Part shown: in pieces, positions 61,558-64,000 of the stretch
Numbering within the stretch: position 1 is the first letter of the stretch
Layout of the letters: every line of letters starts with the position of its first letter
Assembly: GCF_004297405.1 (NCBI RefSeq)
Contig: NZ_SCVC01000012.1
Coordinates: 310,001 to 374,000, forward strand
Length of the DNA stretch: 64,000 nt
Direction: 5' to 3'
DNA from: Reyranella sp.
GTDB lineage: Bacteria; Pseudomonadota; Alphaproteobacteria; Reyranellales; Reyranellaceae
Notes under the pieces: generated by a model
Told to the model about the DNA's origin: nothing
Database searches by the model: none
The model's input: only the letters and a program-made list of their open reading frames with translations
Made by a program: the position numbers and the translations under genes

Positions 61558-61627
61558 CGTCCGTCTCTCCGCAACCCGATAAGATCATCGGCATAGCAGG
61601 AACTGCCTCGCCACGACTGTGCTTTTC

Positions 61628-61653
61628 GTCCCAGACCGTGCCTAGCGTCCCAA
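61628..61653 (-). promoter_or_regulatory. GGGAC tandem element toward amidohydrolase copy 2 (site F)
   Basis: In gene orientation TTTGGGAC then GGGAC, here at 19 bp rather than 20. It ends 70 bases before the GTG at 61557. Confidence 0.5.
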
Positions 61654-61755
61654 AGTATGCATGGACGCATTCCTGCGGCCCCTAGGGCCACTTTTCCTTG
61701 CGTACGGTGCCTGCCATTGACACCTTGTGGTTGTCGTATCTCAACGAGGCTCGAC

Positions 61756-62775
61756 ATGTTCGCTCATCACTTTGCGACGCAACAGTTGCCTAAGGCACGG
61801 CAATTGGAAGCTTGGCAAGCGTGGTACGACACGATCTTCGACGTCACGCCGAAGCAGCCTAGCAACGACGATTTCATCGCGACCAATTCGACCTGGACCG
61901 TTCCCGGACTAACACTCAGCCAAGTTACTTCCCCCGCGAGTACCGCGAACAGGACGAAATCCACCATCCGTCACAACTCGGTCGATCATTGGGTGATCAC
62001 GCTCAGCAAGCAGAGCGTGCGCGACGTCGCAACGTGTGGCACCACGTTCGAGGCAGCGCCAGGCACGCCGTTCATCTTCTCCTTTGGCGAAGAGATCAGC
62101 ATCAATCGCAGACGGGAGGACAGCCGGCTCCAGCTCATCCTGGCGCGCGACAACTTCCAGGCCATCGCACCTGTCGTTGATGCGGCCAGGGGCTTCGCCT
62201 TGACATCGCCGGCCGCAAGGCTGCTCGTCGACTACATCCGCCTGCTCGAGCAGAGCATGCCCACGCTGGACGATGACGCTGCGAGTCGCCTGGCCAATGC
62301 CGTGCAGGCGATGCTGCTGGCGTGTCTCACCCCGACCGCCGAGAGTCGGTCGGCGGCCAGCGATCAGATCAGGCTCACGTTGATGGAGAGAGTCCGGCGA
62401 ACCGTCCGCAGGAACTTGCGCTCGCCGTCGCTGGGGCTGGCGAAATTGTGCCGCGAAGCAGGTACGTCGCGGTCGCAACTTTACCGACTGCTGGAGAGTG
62501 AGGGCGGTGTGGCCCACTACATTCTGCGCCGGCGCCTGTCGGAAAGCTTCTCGATGCTGAGCGACGCGCGGAACGATCTACCGATTGGCCAGGTCGCGGA
62601 GATGCTGTGTTTTTCGGATGCGTCCTCCTTCACCAGAGCGTTTCGGCGCGAGTTCGGCATCAGCCCGAGCGATGTGCGGGCGGCAACCCATGCGGGCCTC
62701 CTGCCTGCGCCCCCGCCGAATCCGCCATTGGGATCAGAGGTCTGCACGTTCAGCGACTGCTTGCGCATCTACTGA
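61756..62775 (+). CDS. AraC-family regulator (AraC_binding_2 type), tandem copy 1
   Basis: A 339-residue AraC regulator with an N-terminal sensing domain (DHWVITLSKQSVRDV; FIFSFGEEISINRR) and a C-terminal double HTH (LCREAGTSRSQLYRLLESEG; EMLCFSDASSFTRAFRREFG). GAGG precedes the ATG at 61756. It lies 18 bases ahead of a second, closely similar regulator and is divergent from amidohydrolase copy 2, which is a possible target. Confidence 0.9.
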   Translation: MFAHHFATQQLPKARQLEAWQAWYDTIFDVTPKQPSNDDFIATNSTWTVPGLTLSQVTSPASTANRTKSTIRHNSVDHWVITLSKQSVRDVATCGTTFEAAPGTPFIFSFGEEISINRRREDSRLQLILARDNFQAIAPVVDAARGFALTSPAARLLVDYIRLLEQSMPTLDDDAASRLANAVQAMLLACLTPTAESRSAASDQIRLTLMERVRRTVRRNLRSPSLGLAKLCREAGTSRSQLYRLLESEGGVAHYILRRRLSESFSMLSDARNDLPIGQVAEMLCFSDASSFTRAFRREFGISPSDVRAATHAGLLPAPPPNPPLGSEVCTFSDCLRIY

Positions 62776-62793
62776 GAAGATCGACTCGACGTC

Positions 62794-63807
62794 ATGGAAG
62801 CTTCGACGTTCTCAACGCGACCTTTTCCGGTGCGAGACCAGGCCCGAGTTTGGGCTGAGTGGTTCCAGCCGACGTTCGACATGCACCCTGAAACGGAGGA
62901 GCAGGAAGGCTTCGCTGCCGAATACTCGGTGTGGAACGTCGGCGACATCTTCATGACGTTGGCAACCGGACCCGCGACCCGCGCGATTCGCACACCGGCG
63001 CATGTGCGCCGCAGTCCGATTGATCATTGGGTCCTTTCCTACTGTCGGCAATGTCCGATGACGATTTCAACAAACGGGAAGGACGTCAGTGCCGATGCAG
63101 GTGTGCCGTTCCTGTGGTCTCTCGGATATGCCTTGGACGGCCGCAGTATTTCGGCGCCACGCCTGCAGGTGTACATGCCGAGGGACTCGTTCAAGGACGT
63201 GACAACGATACTCGACATGGCGGTAGCGAGCACACTGGATACACAACGCGGCCAATTGCTCGCCGACTACTTGATGTTGTTGAAGCGCAGCCTGCCGCAC
63301 CTTTCGTCCGAGGATGCTGCGAGGCTTCCAGCTGCGATCCAGGCCATGCTTGGCGTTTGTCTGGCTCCCACTCCCGACGCGATGGCCGCCGCGTCTCGCC
63401 AGATCCAGCTCACATTCATGGAAAGGGTGCGGCAGGTGGTTCGCAGGAACCTCCGCTCGCCTTCGCTCGGTCCCGATAGGCTCTGCCGTGAAGCAGGTAT
63501 GTCGCGCTCGCAGCTCTATCGCGTGCTCGAACAGGCAGGTGGCGTTGCGAACTATATCAAGCGATGCCGGCTCGCGGAGAGCTTTGTGCTTCTATCGGAC
63601 GTCTCGAACAGCCAGGCGATCCAAGAGATAGCTGAGATTCTATGCTTTTCCGATGCATCGACCTTCAGCCGAGTTTTTCGGCGAGAATTTGGCGTCAGCC
63701 CAGGCGATGTGCGTTCGGCAGCGCACTTCGGCATAGCGGTTGCACCGGCTCCGGCCTCCAAACTCCTGCCGAAAGGCCTTAGCTTCAGCAATTTCCTGGG
63801 CGGCTAG
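62794..63807 (+). CDS. AraC-family regulator (AraC_binding_2 type), tandem copy 2
   Basis: A 337-residue paralogue of the preceding gene: PIDHWVLSYCRQCPM in the sensing domain, and LCREAGMSRSQLYRVLEQAG plus EILCFSDASTFSRVFRREFG in the HTH region. The HTH halves are almost the same as in copy 1, while the sensing domain differs more, suggesting shared or overlapping DNA sites with different effectors. ATG at 62794; no clear ribosome binding site. The window ends 193 bases later with no further gene recognised. Confidence 0.9.
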   Translation: MEASTFSTRPFPVRDQARVWAEWFQPTFDMHPETEEQEGFAAEYSVWNVGDIFMTLATGPATRAIRTPAHVRRSPIDHWVLSYCRQCPMTISTNGKDVSADAGVPFLWSLGYALDGRSISAPRLQVYMPRDSFKDVTTILDMAVASTLDTQRGQLLADYLMLLKRSLPHLSSEDAARLPAAIQAMLGVCLAPTPDAMAAASRQIQLTFMERVRQVVRRNLRSPSLGPDRLCREAGMSRSQLYRVLEQAGGVANYIKRCRLAESFVLLSDVSNSQAIQEIAEILCFSDASTFSRVFRREFGVSPGDVRSAAHFGIAVAPAPASKLLPKGLSFSNFLGG

Positions 63808-64000
63808 CTGCGATCTTCCTGCATGTCCTGGTCTCGCCGTTTAAGTGCTGGGGCACAGACGCACCTTCGGCCGTTCCTAAATGACTCGTTCCCTGGCGTA
63901 GAGCTTGAGCTGGGCGACCGCCCGCTATCACCGGCATTAAGCGGGAGAGAGCGGCTGCGAGCAGTAAATTTGCAGCGGCCTAAGGAATTCTGCGTCGGCA

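Overview
The window is high-G+C chromosomal DNA with dense, compact operons. It looks like an environmental alphaproteobacterium of the Rhizobiales/Rhodospirillales type (Bradyrhizobium- or Reyranella-like). This rests on gene content: a fused-AB group-2 Mrp antiporter, a Bug/TctC solute-binding protein, family III CoA transferases, many AraC/TetR regulators and CAGGGAA-rich non-coding DNA. The taxonomic call is inference. I saw no rRNA, tRNA, CRISPR array, phage or plasmid backbone.

Region 1 (1-20 kb) is envelope and stress functions: the end of a CHASE2-adenylate cyclase, a secreted two-cysteine protein with two HdeD-type membrane proteins, an AI-2E-family permease, an alpha/beta hydrolase, two patatin-like lipases around a GntP permease, an amidohydrolase, a complete mrpA'CDEFG operon (minus strand) and a tandem universal stress protein. 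An 0.8-kb gene-poor stretch with repeated CAGGGAA words follows.

Region 2 (19-36.6 kb) is a catabolic island. An SDR and an AraC regulator are divergent. A five-gene peptide-type ABC importer (plus strand) converges on a minus-strand set of two CoA transferases, a thiolase-like protein and a DUF35 protein. A TetR gene is divergent from these and leads acyl-CoA ligase, SDR, enoyl-CoA hydratase and nitronate-monooxygenase-like genes, with a second TetR gene after them. One near-palindrome (CTTGCTAA...ATAAGCAA) occurs both at the divergent tetR/DUF35 promoter and ahead of the ABC operon, so uptake and CoA-dependent degradation are probably one regulon. The thiolase-like protein has Ser in place of the catalytic Cys and sits beside DUF35, which points to a retro-aldol lyase.

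Region 3 (36.6-46 kb) holds a LysR/four-rhodanese/Bug cluster, two AraC regulators, a decayed SnoaL-like gene, an IS3-family transposase remnant and an apparently exported cytochrome P450.

Region 4 (46-64 kb) is a second stress island: SHOCT-type membrane proteins, an outer-membrane protein-APC antiporter-arginine deiminase operon, HdeD, a BAX-inhibitor-1 protein, a second APC transporter, a LapA-like protein, an exported beta-carbonic-anhydrase-like protein, a second hydrolase/secreted protein/HdeD/amidohydrolase set paralogous to region 1, and two tandem AraC paralogues. Six transcription units here carry the same upstream element, TTGGGAC followed one base short of or exactly 20 bp later by GGGAC or a variant, always in the same orientation to the gene. 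I read this as an undescribed regulon linking arginine deimination, acid or low-oxygen stress proteins and exported enzymes.
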